Below, in pieces: positions 7,686-16,947 of a stretch of 64,000 nucleotides of DNA. The notes beneath the pieces were generated by a model, which was given only the letters and a program-made list of their open reading frames with translations, did no database searches and was not told the DNA's origin. The number at the start of each line of letters is the position of its first letter. The first letter of the stretch is position 1. The stretch is from the NCBI RefSeq assembly GCF_022026395.1, contig NZ_CP041767.1, forward strand, positions 3,256,501 to 3,320,500, read 5' to 3'. This DNA is from Brevibacillus brevis (GTDB lineage Bacteria; Bacillota; Bacilli; Brevibacillales; Brevibacillaceae). Position numbers and translations under genes: made by a program.

Positions 7686-8987
7686 CTATTTTGTAAGTCT
7701 CACGCGCCCAATTCCATCCGTGATCTCAATCACTGTGCCATATGGTTCACTCAACGCTTTAAGCCCCTCTAAAATGGTGGTATCTCCGCTTAATTTCGGC
7801 CACCCCATACGATGTACAGGCAGATCAAAACCTAGTTCAATCGGATGCAGCTCCAGTTCGAGAAGTTCACCATCTTGCATTTTCCACAAGGGAATAACCG
7901 ACTCCCACACTTCTTTGTGCACACAGAGTCCGCGTGTATAGTTGGCACTCATCGCTTCCAACGCATCTGCCACATTATGGGTGTGGTCTAAGCCATAGTG
8001 CTCGTAGAAATCTGCGGGCTGACTCGTAACGGCTTCTGTCTGAAAAATAAAATCTCCCAGGCTGTAAAAGATCGGTCGGTTGTTGTAGATTTCAATGCCT
8101 CGCAATAAATGGGGGCCATGTCCCACCACTGCGTGTGCACCCGCATCGATGCACGCTTTTGCGAATACAGGCAAGAAATCAGCCGCAACCTCTTTCGCTT
8201 CCCCCTTCATCTCATGAGCGTGAATACTCACGATGACGTAATCAGCCCGCCTGTTTGCCTGCTCAATCGTTTTGACGATTCGGTTCAGATCGCGCGGATG
8301 CGGCTGGGTAGTCGTCCCTTCTTCGTCGCTTACCATGAAACGTGCATTTCCGAAGAGAAAGATCTCCTTGCCCGGATCGTTCATGAAGCCTTCCTCGATG
8401 AGAAGCTTGTTGAAGGCGTTAATGTCCGTCGACTCCGCAATGGCTTGCAGATCAGCGAGCTTTTCTTCCGTAATGTGGTGAGTCATCACATAGCGCATCG
8501 GATTGATACCTGGCCTCCCGATACTATCCGAACGCTGATCTCCGGCCGCCCACCATGGATGAAAAGTCGATGTCGCAGCGATCAGGGCTACCCTGGCGCC
8601 TTCGCATTCAAGATAACGCGGAGCTCCCGCTTCAGCGAGATTTTTGCCTGCGCCAGCATGGACGAAGCCATACTCATTGAGATATCGTTCCGTTGCTTCT
8701 AGCCCCCCATACAAATAATCGAGCGTATGGTTATTCGCCCAGCCAATCATGTTAAAGCCATAATCTTTCATGACTTGCAAAACGGAAGGTGGTGACATTG
8801 CCCACGTGCCTCCACTTTGTGCGCTGGGATAGCCCTCATTATCGTGTACGGTCGTCTCCAGATTCGCAATACGTACGTCCGCACGGTGCAGCAAGCTGGC
8901 TATCTCTTCAAAAGCTTGGTCCCTGTATGGAAGATTGCGAGTAATGAAGCTGTCGCCAGTCGCTGTGAACCAAATCGGCTTGGTCAT
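7686..8987 (-). CDS. CapA-family metallophosphatase-like protein
   Basis: 433 residues. The CapA (PGA_cap) metallo-hydrolase fold shows as FTATGDSFITRNL at the N-terminus, VRIANLETTV, ANNHTLDYLYGGLEAT, YVIVSIHAHEM, AHAVVGHGPHLLRGIEIYNNRPIFYSLGDFIF. D, N and H residues in these blocks should bind two metals. CapA/PgsA proteins take part in poly-gamma-glutamate export, but no pgsB/C genes are nearby and there is no N-terminal membrane anchor, so this is probably a cytosolic relative with another role. It follows rpiR by 40 bp and precedes an MFS gene. Confidence 0.83.
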   Translation of the reverse strand: MTKPIWFTATGDSFITRNLPYRDQAFEEIASLLHRADVRIANLETTVHDNEGYPSAQSGGTWAMSPPSVLQVMKDYGFNMIGWANNHTLDYLYGGLEATERYLNEYGFVHAGAGKNLAEAGAPRYLECEGARVALIAATSTFHPWWAAGDQRSDSIGRPGINPMRYVMTHHITEEKLADLQAIAESTDINAFNKLLIEEGFMNDPGKEIFLFGNARFMVSDEEGTTTQPHPRDLNRIVKTIEQANRRADYVIVSIHAHEMKGEAKEVAADFLPVFAKACIDAGAHAVVGHGPHLLRGIEIYNNRPIFYSLGDFIFQTEAVTSQPADFYEHYGLDHTHNVADALEAMSANYTRGLCVHKEVWESVIPLWKMQDGELLELELHPIELGFDLPVHRMGWPKLSGDTTILEGLKALSEPYGTVIEITDGIGRVRLTK

Positions 8988-9027
8988 TGGCAGGATTCCC
9001 CTTTCCCTTTTCTCCTTTTTTCTGCTT

Positions 9028-9915
9028 TCAAAAGATCGAGAAGTCTTCCTCTTCCTCTCCGACAAACGAGTATAGTTTCGAACTGATTTCATCATAGTGG
9101 TGCAATCGTTTCTGGACATTTTCCGCGTCATGGAGCATGACGCCTTTGATTAGAACATTTAGCATGGAAAATAGTGTGGGCATACCGCTAGTGGCAACGG
9201 GTTGGGGTGTGGTGATTTTCAGAAGATAATCTGCGACTTGGCTAATGGGGGAGAACTCGCCTTCCGTAATCGCCAAAATCTTCGCTCCCAACTCTTTTGC
9301 TGAATGGACCATTGCGACCGTCTCGCCAGGATGACGAGGAAATGAAATCGCAATGACTAGCCATTCTTGATCCCGTTCGGTGAGAAAATAATCTGCGTTA
9401 TCAACGGCTCCCGTATACAGATGTGTGTTTCCTTTGATCGCATTCAACGCCTGGAACAACCATTTTGCAGGAATATGGCACCAGCGAAACCCTACCACTA
9501 CGATTCGGTTTGCCTGTACGATGCTTTTAACCACCTCTTGGAGCAACGTGTAATCAATTTGCTGCAAGCCTTGTTGGAGATACGCAATATCACTTTCCAT
9601 CACTTGATGAGCGTAATTGCTCAGATCCAGCGTAACCTCCGTGTCTCGATATTTCTGAATCGGTCCCTTCCTTTGGTCTCCTATCAATAGAGACTTTTTG
9701 ATTTCTTCCTGAAGCTCTGTGTATCCGGAGTAACCCAATGCATAACAAAAGCGAATGACGGTCGCTTCACTGGTATTCGTAAACTCCGCGATTTTTTTGG
9801 CGGTATGGATCGCAAGTAAGCTTGGCTTTTCAATCGCGATCTTACAGATGATTTTTTGGCTTGCTGTCAGCTTTCCATACTGCTTCCGAATCCGTTCTTT
9901 TACGAGTTGTGCCAT
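9028..9915 (-). CDS. RpiR/MurR-family transcriptional regulator
   Basis: 295 residues. The N-terminal helix-turn-helix reads LTASQKIICKIAIEKPSLLAIHTAKKIAEFTNTSEATVIRFCYALGYSGYTELQEEIKKSL, the RpiR signature. The C-terminal half is a SIS sugar-isomerase domain with NRIVVVGFRWCHIPAKWLFQALNAI and WLVIAISFPRHPGETVAMVHSAKELGAKILAITE. SIS domains usually sense phosphorylated sugars. AAAGGAG lies nine bases before the ATG. As the first gene of the unit rpiR-capA-MFS-acyl-CoA ligase-GNAT it probably controls that unit. Confidence 0.9.
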   Translation of the reverse strand: MAQLVKERIRKQYGKLTASQKIICKIAIEKPSLLAIHTAKKIAEFTNTSEATVIRFCYALGYSGYTELQEEIKKSLLIGDQRKGPIQKYRDTEVTLDLSNYAHQVMESDIAYLQQGLQQIDYTLLQEVVKSIVQANRIVVVGFRWCHIPAKWLFQALNAIKGNTHLYTGAVDNADYFLTERDQEWLVIAISFPRHPGETVAMVHSAKELGAKILAITEGEFSPISQVADYLLKITTPQPVATSGMPTLFSMLNVLIKGVMLHDAENVQKRLHHYDEISSKLYSFVGEEEEDFSIF

Positions 9916-9960
9916 GCCTGAAGCTCCTTTATCATGCTGATTTGTTTTAATTTTGAGAAT

Positions 9961-9989
9961 AGTATATCTCTTGCAATAAATCACTTCAA
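9961..9989 (-). promoter_or_regulatory. Sigma-A-type promoter of the rpiR unit
   Basis: TTGAAG (9984-9989) and TATACT (9961-9966) on the minus strand with a 17-bp spacer, 45 bp before the rpiR start. Confidence 0.6.
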
Positions 9990-10032
9990 TACTTCTTGGA
10001 AAATGTAGTTTATGCTTCATTTTGGTGGATAA

Positions 10033-10068
10033 CGAAAAGGAGCCTCCGTAGTCGGATGCCCCCTTCTC
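10033..10068 (-). terminator. Terminator after the SH3 protein gene
   Basis: On the minus strand an imperfect stem GGGGGCATCCG / CGGAGGCTCC with loop ACTA precedes TTTT. Confidence 0.5.
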
Positions 10069-10074
10069 TTCTCT

Positions 10075-10440
10075 TTATCGTTCCGTACTGAGACATTCAT
10101 TTGGAATCCATCCGCATTCCCCGGTGCTCTCTAATTCGCACCAGCTCCAGCCATTCAACTCATGCATAAAGACCACGCGATCACCAGCGTCCACATTTAG
10201 CTCTTTTGCCGTATAGGTGGTGGTCAAAATCCCAATCTCCCCATCTTTTTCAATGATTTGCTCAGGTACCCAGCCCTCCAGCTGCTGTTCATCCAAGGTG
10301 TAGCAATACCGCCAATTTTGCCAATTTTCCGGTCCATCATACAACTTGCCTATTCTAACTCTTTGCCCTTCTACAAGCGTGATCGGATTCGGATAATTGG
10401 AGCGATGATTTTTGATTACGACCTCATTTTTCTTCGTCAC
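10075..10440 (-). CDS. Small SH3-like domain protein
   Basis: 121 residues from a GTG start with GAGGTG six bases upstream. Two SH3-like halves can be seen: ITLVEGQRVRIGKLYDG...WRYCYTLDEQQLEGWVPEQIIE and YTAKELNVDAGDRVVFMHELNGWSWCELESTGECGWIPNECLS. The GW(V/I)P-turn is typical of these folds. There is no signal peptide, so it is cytosolic. Similar proteins are found alone in many Bacillales; the binding partner is unknown. Confidence 0.7.
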   Translation of the reverse strand: MTKKNEVVIKNHRSNYPNPITLVEGQRVRIGKLYDGPENWQNWRYCYTLDEQQLEGWVPEQIIEKDGEIGILTTTYTAKELNVDAGDRVVFMHELNGWSWCELESTGECGWIPNECLSTER

Positions 10441-10562
10441 GTGAAACACCTCACAAGAATAGGAACGTATATTCTCATTATATCTGAACTCATGTCTCAT
10501 GGATATTTTTTTGCGTGGTTGCCGACTTTCACCTTTGAGACGACGCCCAGTCTAGGCGCACC

Positions 10563-10597
10563 AAAAAAGCCGATAATGCTGCGAGAGCAAATCGGCT
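10563..10597 (-). terminator. Terminator after the YcdB-like pseudogene
   Basis: AGCCGAT pairs with ATCGGCT, with an inner TGCT/AGCA stem, followed by six T on the minus strand. Confidence 0.7.
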
Positions 10598-10605
10598 GTC
10601 GTCAT

Positions 10606-12185
10606 TTATTGGCGGGACACCTTGACGAGCTCCCCTGTCGAAGCATCGATAAAGCTATAGCCATTCTTCCATTTGCGCTGGTAGACCAACTGCGGTTCGG
10701 GAGCTCTTTGACCATCATACTGCTCCCACACGTAGACCAGTTCCAGGTCAATTTCTTGTTGGATCGTTTCTTTTGCTTCTGCTGCACTTACAATCTTCTT
10801 GGAATCTGGAAGGGTAATGCCCGGGTTGAGAGGGTGGAGGTTTAACTTTGTAATCGTCCCCGTTGCCTTGTCTACCCTCACCATATAAGACTCGTCATAT
10901 ACTTCGATCCCGTTGCGTTTTCCGAGGAAAGTGAATGAATACGCTTTATCCTCTTCCTTATCCAGCTTGTTCTTGTCTACCCACTCCGGAATATCCTCTT
11001 CAGGAGTCTCTATGATAAGCGATAGCTCCGTTAACGCCGGGTCAAGATAAGGTACGAGTGCTGCGATCGCTTTTTTCTTCGCTTCCTCTACACTGATTTT
11101 CTGCTCTGTTTTTCGTTCGTCTGGCAAAATCAGATCGAAGTCGATGAGCCGATCACTCTGTTCATCTGTCGTGATGCTAACCAGCTCAAATGCAGGCGTA
11201 CCTTTATTTGAATCGTTCATCCAACGATAGGATTCGATTGTCTGAAGTCCATCTAAAAGATTGTCCTTGTGATCATCGTATTCAAAGGTCGCACCAGACA
11301 CATCAATACCAAACTGAGTTTTCAGCCATTTCTCTCCTTGTTCGCGGGAAGCTATTTTGATGCTTTTCCCTTCTCCTTTTACATGAACACTCTCTCCTGA
11401 CATTTCGGTTTCTTCCCTTATGACTTTGCCGGTTAGAGCGTCGATCCAACCACTGGTATTCAATTGATAAATGAGCATCGGTTTCTTTTCTGCCGGCTTT
11501 CCATTTTTTGCATAGGAAATCGGCTGCTCCGATACGTATACCAGGTCCATCTTAAGCTTGTCCTTATAGATTTTGCTCGCTTCCTCAAGTGTTATCGCTT
11601 TTTTCGGATCAGGCCAGTTCACTTTGCTAGGATCGATGAAATCATACGCTTCATAGCGAATAATATGACCAGCATGATCAACGGATACAGAGAGAGAGTT
11701 GCTGGACAGAGGGAGGTTATTGATGAGAGAGTGATAGTCGACGGTGGTGTGAGCCCATTCCAGCTTGTTGCCTTTCCCGTCACCAGATCCTGCTTTTCCT
11801 CTGTCGAGATTTTGTTCGGCTTTCAGCTGTTTTGCTTCCGTACCGAATAAGTCCTCGATAAAAGTTGCAGCCTTGTCTCTGGCAAGCTTTTCTTCCGAGT
11901 AATCAGCTGAAGCCCATGCTGGATTTCGGATATTCATGAAAAGCAGTCGGCCCGTATGCGCATCCAGCTCAAGCCTAACGGATGAGTATGCGTCATACTC
12001 TTCTTTTTCAGCTGTTTTTGGCATGTTGGTGAAGTGCAAGCTCCAGATCGGTGCAGGATAACGGCGAAAGCTGTCTTCCTTATAATGTTTATTAATTAAC
12101 CTATACCCTTTCAACTCGCTCGCGTACCTTCTCTTCCATTTTCTCAGTTGGCAGAGAGGAAGACTTATCCTGTAGTGCTCCCCTC
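10606..12185 (-). pseudogene. YcdB/YcdC-domain protein, 5' end missing and frameshifted
   Basis: About 500 residues of YcdB/YcdC-type sequence can be read without a stop from codon SELKGYRLINKHY to the end. Repeated units such as ARLELDAHTGRLLFMN, VSVDHAGHIIRYE, WIDALTGKVIREE, MVRVDKATGTITKL and FIDASTGELVKV mark the family, which is normally exported with a signal peptide. Here no signal peptide precedes it. Just upstream, a neighbouring frame encodes LPTEKMEEKVRERVERV and stops at TAG (12101-12103), so a frameshift near 12095-12105 splits the gene. Before that, the sequence runs into the acoR 3' end. The gene is therefore truncated and broken, perhaps when the acetoin locus arrived. Confidence 0.7.
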
Positions 12186-12193
12186 TGACACCG

Positions 12194-14104
12194 TCAACTC
12201 CGAGGGGAATTTGTCGTTTCTTCAAACCGATGCATTCGTTTGTAGAATGTACTTCTGGGGATTCCCAGAAGTTTTGCCGCTTTCGACACATTCCCGTTCG
12301 TCTTTTGCAGCGCCTCGACCATTTGCTGCTGCAATATCTTATCGCGAAACGAAAGAGAAGCCCCATGTTCCTCCATCCTCTGCTCAGAAAAGCTAAGGCT
12401 GGAGGAGACGCTTTTGCTCAACTCTGCGTTTTGATAGAGCAAGGAATGCAGCAGATGCAAGAGGTCGTCGCAGCTGTTCATAGAGAGAATCCGCAATTTA
12501 TCCAGTACATTCATAAGCTCGCGAATGTTTCCTGGCCAGGTGTAAGCCATCAGCGCGGCAAAGAATTCCGGAGGGAAAACAGCATCCCAGTCATGCTTTT
12601 CGCAGTAATGGTGAACGAGGTGCGGGATGTCTTCTGCCCTCTGCCTGAGTACCGGAACATGCACCGGATATACGTACAGACGATAAAAAAGGTCTTCTCG
12701 GAACTTACCTTCTTTGACCAGTTGATGGATATTGCGGTGCGTGGCCGCAATCACGCGAAAATCGACGGGTATCTCTTGACTGCCGCCTAGCGGAGTAATT
12801 TTCCGTTCCTGCAAGACACGGAGAAGCGCCACCTGCATGGAGTGGGGGATTTCCCCAATTTCGTCCAAGAAAATAGTTCCTTGGTGGGCAAGTTGGAATT
12901 TCCCCTTCGCTCCGGTTCGCTTCGCCCCGCTGAACGCCCCTTCCACATAGCCGAATAGTTCGCTTTCCAGCAGCTCTCTCGGGATCGCGCCGCAGTTTAC
13001 CGCAACGTACGGCCCGCTTGCCCACTTGCTGTTTTCATGAATCGAACGTGCGATCACTTCTTTTCCGGTGCCTGTCTCGCCCAGGATAAAGACATTGATG
13101 TCCGTGGAAGCAACCCGTCCAAGCTCTTCCAGCATCTTTCGAAATACACGGCTTGTGCCAGCTTCGCCAAGGAACCGAAACGGCTTGGCGGAACCCTTGT
13201 CCTGATAGACGGCCTGCCTTACCTGTTGCTCCTCTGCATTCCGAAGGTAGATACATTTGCCGATGAAACCACCGTGCTCCGCAGAGCAAATCGGCACTTC
13301 CATCCGATTTTGGTACCCGCGTATGTATATTTCATCGGCACGCATCCCACTCCAGTTCGGAATGTTCTGACGAATCGACCTACTCGCCGCGACGACGTTT
13401 TGACGTGGGGTGCAAATAATGAGCGGCTGTTCCTTTTCCAGTACTTCCATCGATCCCTGAATCAATTCCATCTCATCGCGATGAGAGCGGATTTTCACTT
13501 CTTTTTCCAGCGTATAAGCGGCTTGGGTAACAATCCCCAGCATGTATGGATGCGCCCGGTCGACCGGGCACGAAACGTCGAGGATACCCAGGACCTCCCC
13601 GTCATCGCTGCGTATTGGAGCGGCAGCACAGCTCCAGCCATGGGAAGCTATGGAATAATGCTCCGAGCCGGTTACCATAATCGGCTGCCCCAGTGACAAC
13701 GCCGTCCCAATTGCATTTGTCCCCATTTCGGCTTCGGTCCAGCGCACGCCCTCTACGAATCGTATTTTTTCGGCTACCTCCCGGACATTTTTGTTTCCCT
13801 TCATCCAGAGCACGTAGCCTTCCGGATCGATTAGAAGCGCGATCATTCCCATCTCGCTCGCGATTCGATCCATTTTTTCGAGAAAAGGGGCAGCGACGTC
13901 CATAAGCAAAGCATTCTTTTGCTGTTGGTGCCTAAGAGATTCCCCGCTCAGAATGTGCCTTCCCCGGTCCAAGTACGGGCTGACTTGGGCGTTCCGGGAG
14001 CGATACCAAGATTCGATGATGGATTGGTGAATCCGGGAAGAATCCAATACACCTTCCTGAACGAACCGCTTCCACATCTGCGAACTTAATGCGAATTCAA
14101 ACAA
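12194..14104 (-). CDS. acoR: Sigma-54-dependent activator of acetoin catabolism
   Basis: 636 residues. N-terminal GAF-like sensor (about 75-210: EMGTNAIGTAL, HGWSCAAAPIRSDDGEVLGILDVSCP), then a linker, then an AAA+ domain (about 320-545) with Walker A GETGTGKE, Walker B GTIFLDEIGE and an arginine-finger region, and a Fis-type helix-turn-helix (NGNVSKAAKLLGIPRSTFYKRM). The sigma-54 contact loop reads GAFSGA instead of the usual GAFTGA. I chose TTG because GGGAGGG lies eight bases upstream. It is the last gene of aco, as in B. subtilis acoABCLR, and should activate the -24/-12 promoter ahead of acoA when acetoin is present. Confidence 0.92.
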   Translation of the reverse strand: MFEFALSSQMWKRFVQEGVLDSSRIHQSIIESWYRSRNAQVSPYLDRGRHILSGESLRHQQQKNALLMDVAAPFLEKMDRIASEMGMIALLIDPEGYVLWMKGNKNVREVAEKIRFVEGVRWTEAEMGTNAIGTALSLGQPIMVTGSEHYSIASHGWSCAAAPIRSDDGEVLGILDVSCPVDRAHPYMLGIVTQAAYTLEKEVKIRSHRDEMELIQGSMEVLEKEQPLIICTPRQNVVAASRSIRQNIPNWSGMRADEIYIRGYQNRMEVPICSAEHGGFIGKCIYLRNAEEQQVRQAVYQDKGSAKPFRFLGEAGTSRVFRKMLEELGRVASTDINVFILGETGTGKEVIARSIHENSKWASGPYVAVNCGAIPRELLESELFGYVEGAFSGAKRTGAKGKFQLAHQGTIFLDEIGEIPHSMQVALLRVLQERKITPLGGSQEIPVDFRVIAATHRNIHQLVKEGKFREDLFYRLYVYPVHVPVLRQRAEDIPHLVHHYCEKHDWDAVFPPEFFAALMAYTWPGNIRELMNVLDKLRILSMNSCDDLLHLLHSLLYQNAELSKSVSSSLSFSEQRMEEHGASLSFRDKILQQQMVEALQKTNGNVSKAAKLLGIPRSTFYKRMHRFEETTNSPRS

Positions 14105-14221
14105 GATACATTCCCTCCCTCAGTAACTCGCCTGAAGTAACTCCTGCCAGAATGTATGCAAGGTCGTCTCTCTTTGTCTAAATTCTAATCAATAATAGCA
14201 GCGCTTACAATGGTCCAAATC

Positions 14222-14250
14222 AAAATTCCCCCTGGGTTACAGGGGGCTTT
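14222..14250 (-). terminator. Hairpin between acoL and acoR
   Basis: CCCCCTG/CAGGGGG stem with a six-base core, followed on the minus strand by AATTTTG. It could reduce read-through into acoR. Confidence 0.55.
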
Positions 14251-14266
14251 TGATTGCACCGATGCT

Positions 14267-15646
14267 TCAGGCGTGCAAGGCATGACCGATGGCAGACAGC
14301 AGAGCTTCGTGAACAGCTTCAGACAACGTCGGGTGGGCAGAAATGAACGTTTCCATCATATCCGCCGTCATTTCCCCGTGGATCATGAGCGTTCCTTGCC
14401 CGATCAACTCCGTCGCACGCGGACCTACGATGGACACACCCAGTATTTCGTTGTATTCCGGTTCCGTGATGACCTTCACCTTTCCGATTGCTTCACCGAG
14501 AATCATTGCCTTGCCATTAATAGAAAACGAGAATTCTCCGATTCGCACGTCTCCATATTGCGACCTGGCTTGCTTCTCAGTGAGGCCGACACCAGCGATT
14601 TCCGGCGACGTGTAGATGCACCTCGGTACGGCCCGATAATTGGCTTTGGCGTCCAGACCGCACGCGTGCAAGGCTGCTACCGTTCCCTCATGAAAAGCGA
14701 CATGGGCGAGCTGGATGCCTCCGACAACATCCCCGCATGCGTAAATATGTGGCACGTTCGTTTGCATATGCCCGTTTACGAAAATACCTTGCTTGCCGAA
14801 TGCTACACCCGCCCGATCAAGTTGCAGTTCAGCCGTCCGTGGTATCCTTCCGACGGCAACCAGCACAATCTCTGCTGCGGCTTCCCCGCTACCATCCGGG
14901 TTCTTGAAACGAACGGTTTTCGTCTGCTGATCGACCGAGGTCAACGACGTGGAGGTCAAGATCTTCACCCCGGTTCGTTCCAGCTGATCATGCAGAACAC
15001 CCGCAATATCCGCATCTTCGCCGGGGAGAAGCTGATCCGCCATTTCAATCACTGTCACGTCGCACCCCATGCGACTGTATATGCTAGCAAACTCGCATCC
15101 GATGACACCTCCGCCGATAATCAGCAATGTCTGGGGAACCGCTGAAAGCGACATCGCTTGTCCGCTGTGGATGATCCAGCGATCGTCAAACGGCGCAAAC
15201 GGTAGCTCAATCGGCTCCGATCCCGAAGCGATGATGATTTTATCGGCTTCAACAATTTCTTCTCCCTGATCATTCTCTACCGCTATTTGGCGTTGGCTGA
15301 CAAAACGAGCCTTGCCCGTCAGCACCTTGATTTTGTTTTTTCTCATGAGAAATCCGATTCCCATGACGAGTTGCTGTACGATGTTGTTTTTGTAGCTCTG
15401 CACTCCCGGCCAGTCAATCGATACTTCCCGCTCGGGCACGCGAATTCCGAAACGGTCGGCATGCTTTATTTTCTCGGCCATCTCCGCGGACTCCAGGAGC
15501 GATTTGGTTGGCATACATCCTTCGTTCAGACAGGTCCCACCCAACACCTGCTGCTCGATCAGGGTGACCTGTTTGCCCTTTTTTGCGGCGGCAATCGCTG
15601 CAACGTAGCCGGCAGGTCCCCCTCCGATCACTGCAATCGTACTCAT
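14267..15646 (-). CDS. acoL: Dihydrolipoamide dehydrogenase (E3) of acetoin dehydrogenase
   Basis: 459 residues, the usual E3 length. FAD-binding GGGPAGYVAAIAA at the N-terminus, the redox disulfide in GGTCLNEGCMPTKSLL (two Cys five apart), NAD-binding IIGGGVIGCEFASIYSRMG, the second FAD motif IYACGDVVGG and the catalytic His-Glu near HPTLSEAVHEALL. It reoxidises lipoamide of AcoC with NAD+. It starts 13 bp after the acoC stop. Confidence 0.93.
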   Translation of the reverse strand: MSTIAVIGGGPAGYVAAIAAAKKGKQVTLIEQQVLGGTCLNEGCMPTKSLLESAEMAEKIKHADRFGIRVPEREVSIDWPGVQSYKNNIVQQLVMGIGFLMRKNKIKVLTGKARFVSQRQIAVENDQGEEIVEADKIIIASGSEPIELPFAPFDDRWIIHSGQAMSLSAVPQTLLIIGGGVIGCEFASIYSRMGCDVTVIEMADQLLPGEDADIAGVLHDQLERTGVKILTSTSLTSVDQQTKTVRFKNPDGSGEAAAEIVLVAVGRIPRTAELQLDRAGVAFGKQGIFVNGHMQTNVPHIYACGDVVGGIQLAHVAFHEGTVAALHACGLDAKANYRAVPRCIYTSPEIAGVGLTEKQARSQYGDVRIGEFSFSINGKAMILGEAIGKVKVITEPEYNEILGVSIVGPRATELIGQGTLMIHGEMTADMMETFISAHPTLSEAVHEALLSAIGHALHA

Positions 15647-15659
15647 CCCATCACGTCCT

Positions 15660-16904
15660 TCACAAGAGCATCCGGTACGGCTCTTCCAGGTATTTTCTCA
15701 GCGTGTATAAAAATTCGGCTGCCGGTGCTCCGTCCAGTACGCGATGGTCGAACGTCAGACTGAGTGGGAGAATGCTCCGCCGCTGCACTTCTTCATCGAT
15801 GAAGACAGGCGTTTCCTGCACGGCCCCTACACCCAGAATGCCAGCCTCCGGTGGATTCAGCACCGGCGTAAAGAAATCAATTCCGTAAGCCCCAAGATTC
15901 GTAATGGAGAAGGTAGACCCTTGCATCTCTTCCATGCCAAGCGTCCCTTCCCGCGCCTGTGCAGCCAGCGCTTTGATCCGGCGGGAGAGGTCCAGCACCG
16001 ATGTTGATTCCGCGTACCGAACGACCAGAACGACCAGCCCTTGTTCGAGCGCGACGGCTATTCCCAGGTGGACGTTCCCGTACCGATGAATCCGGTCATC
16101 GATATAGGCGCTGTTTACTTGCTTGTGCCTTTGGAGAGCGAGAACCGTCGCCCTCGCGATGAGATCGGTTAGGGTCAGCTTGATGTCGTGCTCTTTTTGA
16201 GTGACTTCGTTCATTTTCTTTTGCAAACCGATCAAGTCCGTGACATCAGCCCGTGTGGTGATCGTAAGCTGGGCGCTTTCCTGCAAACTGGCCATCATCC
16301 GGGAAGCGATCACTTTCCGCATTCCCGTGACAGGCAATTGCTCCGTCGTTTCCTCCACGACAACGGCAGGTGGTCTATCATCCTCCGCTGCTACAGCTTG
16401 CTTCGCCTCCCGGTCAGCGATCGCCTTTTCTACGTCTTCCTTTGTGATCCTGCCCACCGGTCCCGTGCCGATGAGAGATTCCAAGGGGAGACCGGCCGCC
16501 TCGGCCAACTTGCGCGCGACCGGGGAAATTTTCACTTCTTTCGCAGCCGCCGGACTTGCTGCTATTGTGGTCGACTTCGCCGCAACCTCTGGCTTCTCCG
16601 GCTTTTTCTCGGGAGCAACCGTTTCGAACGTCGCCGTTGCGGCCGTTTCCTCCGAGATTTGCTCGCTTGGATGACCGATATATCCAATGACCGTTCCAGG
16701 CGGCACACCCTCCCATTCCGAAACAGCGATTTTCAGCAAAACACCGTTCGCCGGTGCTTCCAAATCCGCCTCGATTTTTTCCGAGCTGATACTAGCGATC
16801 ACTTCTCCTTTGGTTACCAGATCGCCGACTTGTTTGTTCCAATGGGAAACCGTTCCCTCTTTCATCGCCATTCCCATCTTCGGCATGAGCACCTCGACTG
16901 CCAT
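15660..16904 (-). CDS. acoC: Dihydrolipoamide acetyltransferase (E2) of acetoin dehydrogenase
   Basis: 414 residues. A lipoyl domain (1-80) with the lysine in ISSEKIEADLEAP, an Ala/Pro/Lys-rich linker, a peripheral subunit-binding domain (KISPVARKLAEAAGLPLESLIGTG...ITKEDVE) and the catalytic core ending in LSLTFDHRVLDGAPAAEFL with the active-site H and D. It passes the acetyl group from acetoin cleavage to CoA. I chose the ATG at 16904, with GGAGGG seven bases upstream. Confidence 0.93.
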   Translation of the reverse strand: MAVEVLMPKMGMAMKEGTVSHWNKQVGDLVTKGEVIASISSEKIEADLEAPANGVLLKIAVSEWEGVPPGTVIGYIGHPSEQISEETAATATFETVAPEKKPEKPEVAAKSTTIAASPAAAKEVKISPVARKLAEAAGLPLESLIGTGPVGRITKEDVEKAIADREAKQAVAAEDDRPPAVVVEETTEQLPVTGMRKVIASRMMASLQESAQLTITTRADVTDLIGLQKKMNEVTQKEHDIKLTLTDLIARATVLALQRHKQVNSAYIDDRIHRYGNVHLGIAVALEQGLVVLVVRYAESTSVLDLSRRIKALAAQAREGTLGMEEMQGSTFSITNLGAYGIDFFTPVLNPPEAGILGVGAVQETPVFIDEEVQRRSILPLSLTFDHRVLDGAPAAEFLYTLRKYLEEPYRMLL

Positions 16905-16947
16905 CGGTTTTCCCTCCGTTTTCTTTCTTTCTTTCGTTCGTTCTGAA

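Noticed and set aside
7686-8987. Poly-gamma-glutamate capsule gene
   Set aside because: Only the CapA-like domain is present; no pgsB, pgsC or membrane anchor, so a capsule role is not claimed.
14210-15145. 311-codon plus-strand frame over acoL
   Set aside because: It is the reverse of the dihydrolipoamide dehydrogenase gene; GC-rich DNA lacks stops on the opposite strand by chance.
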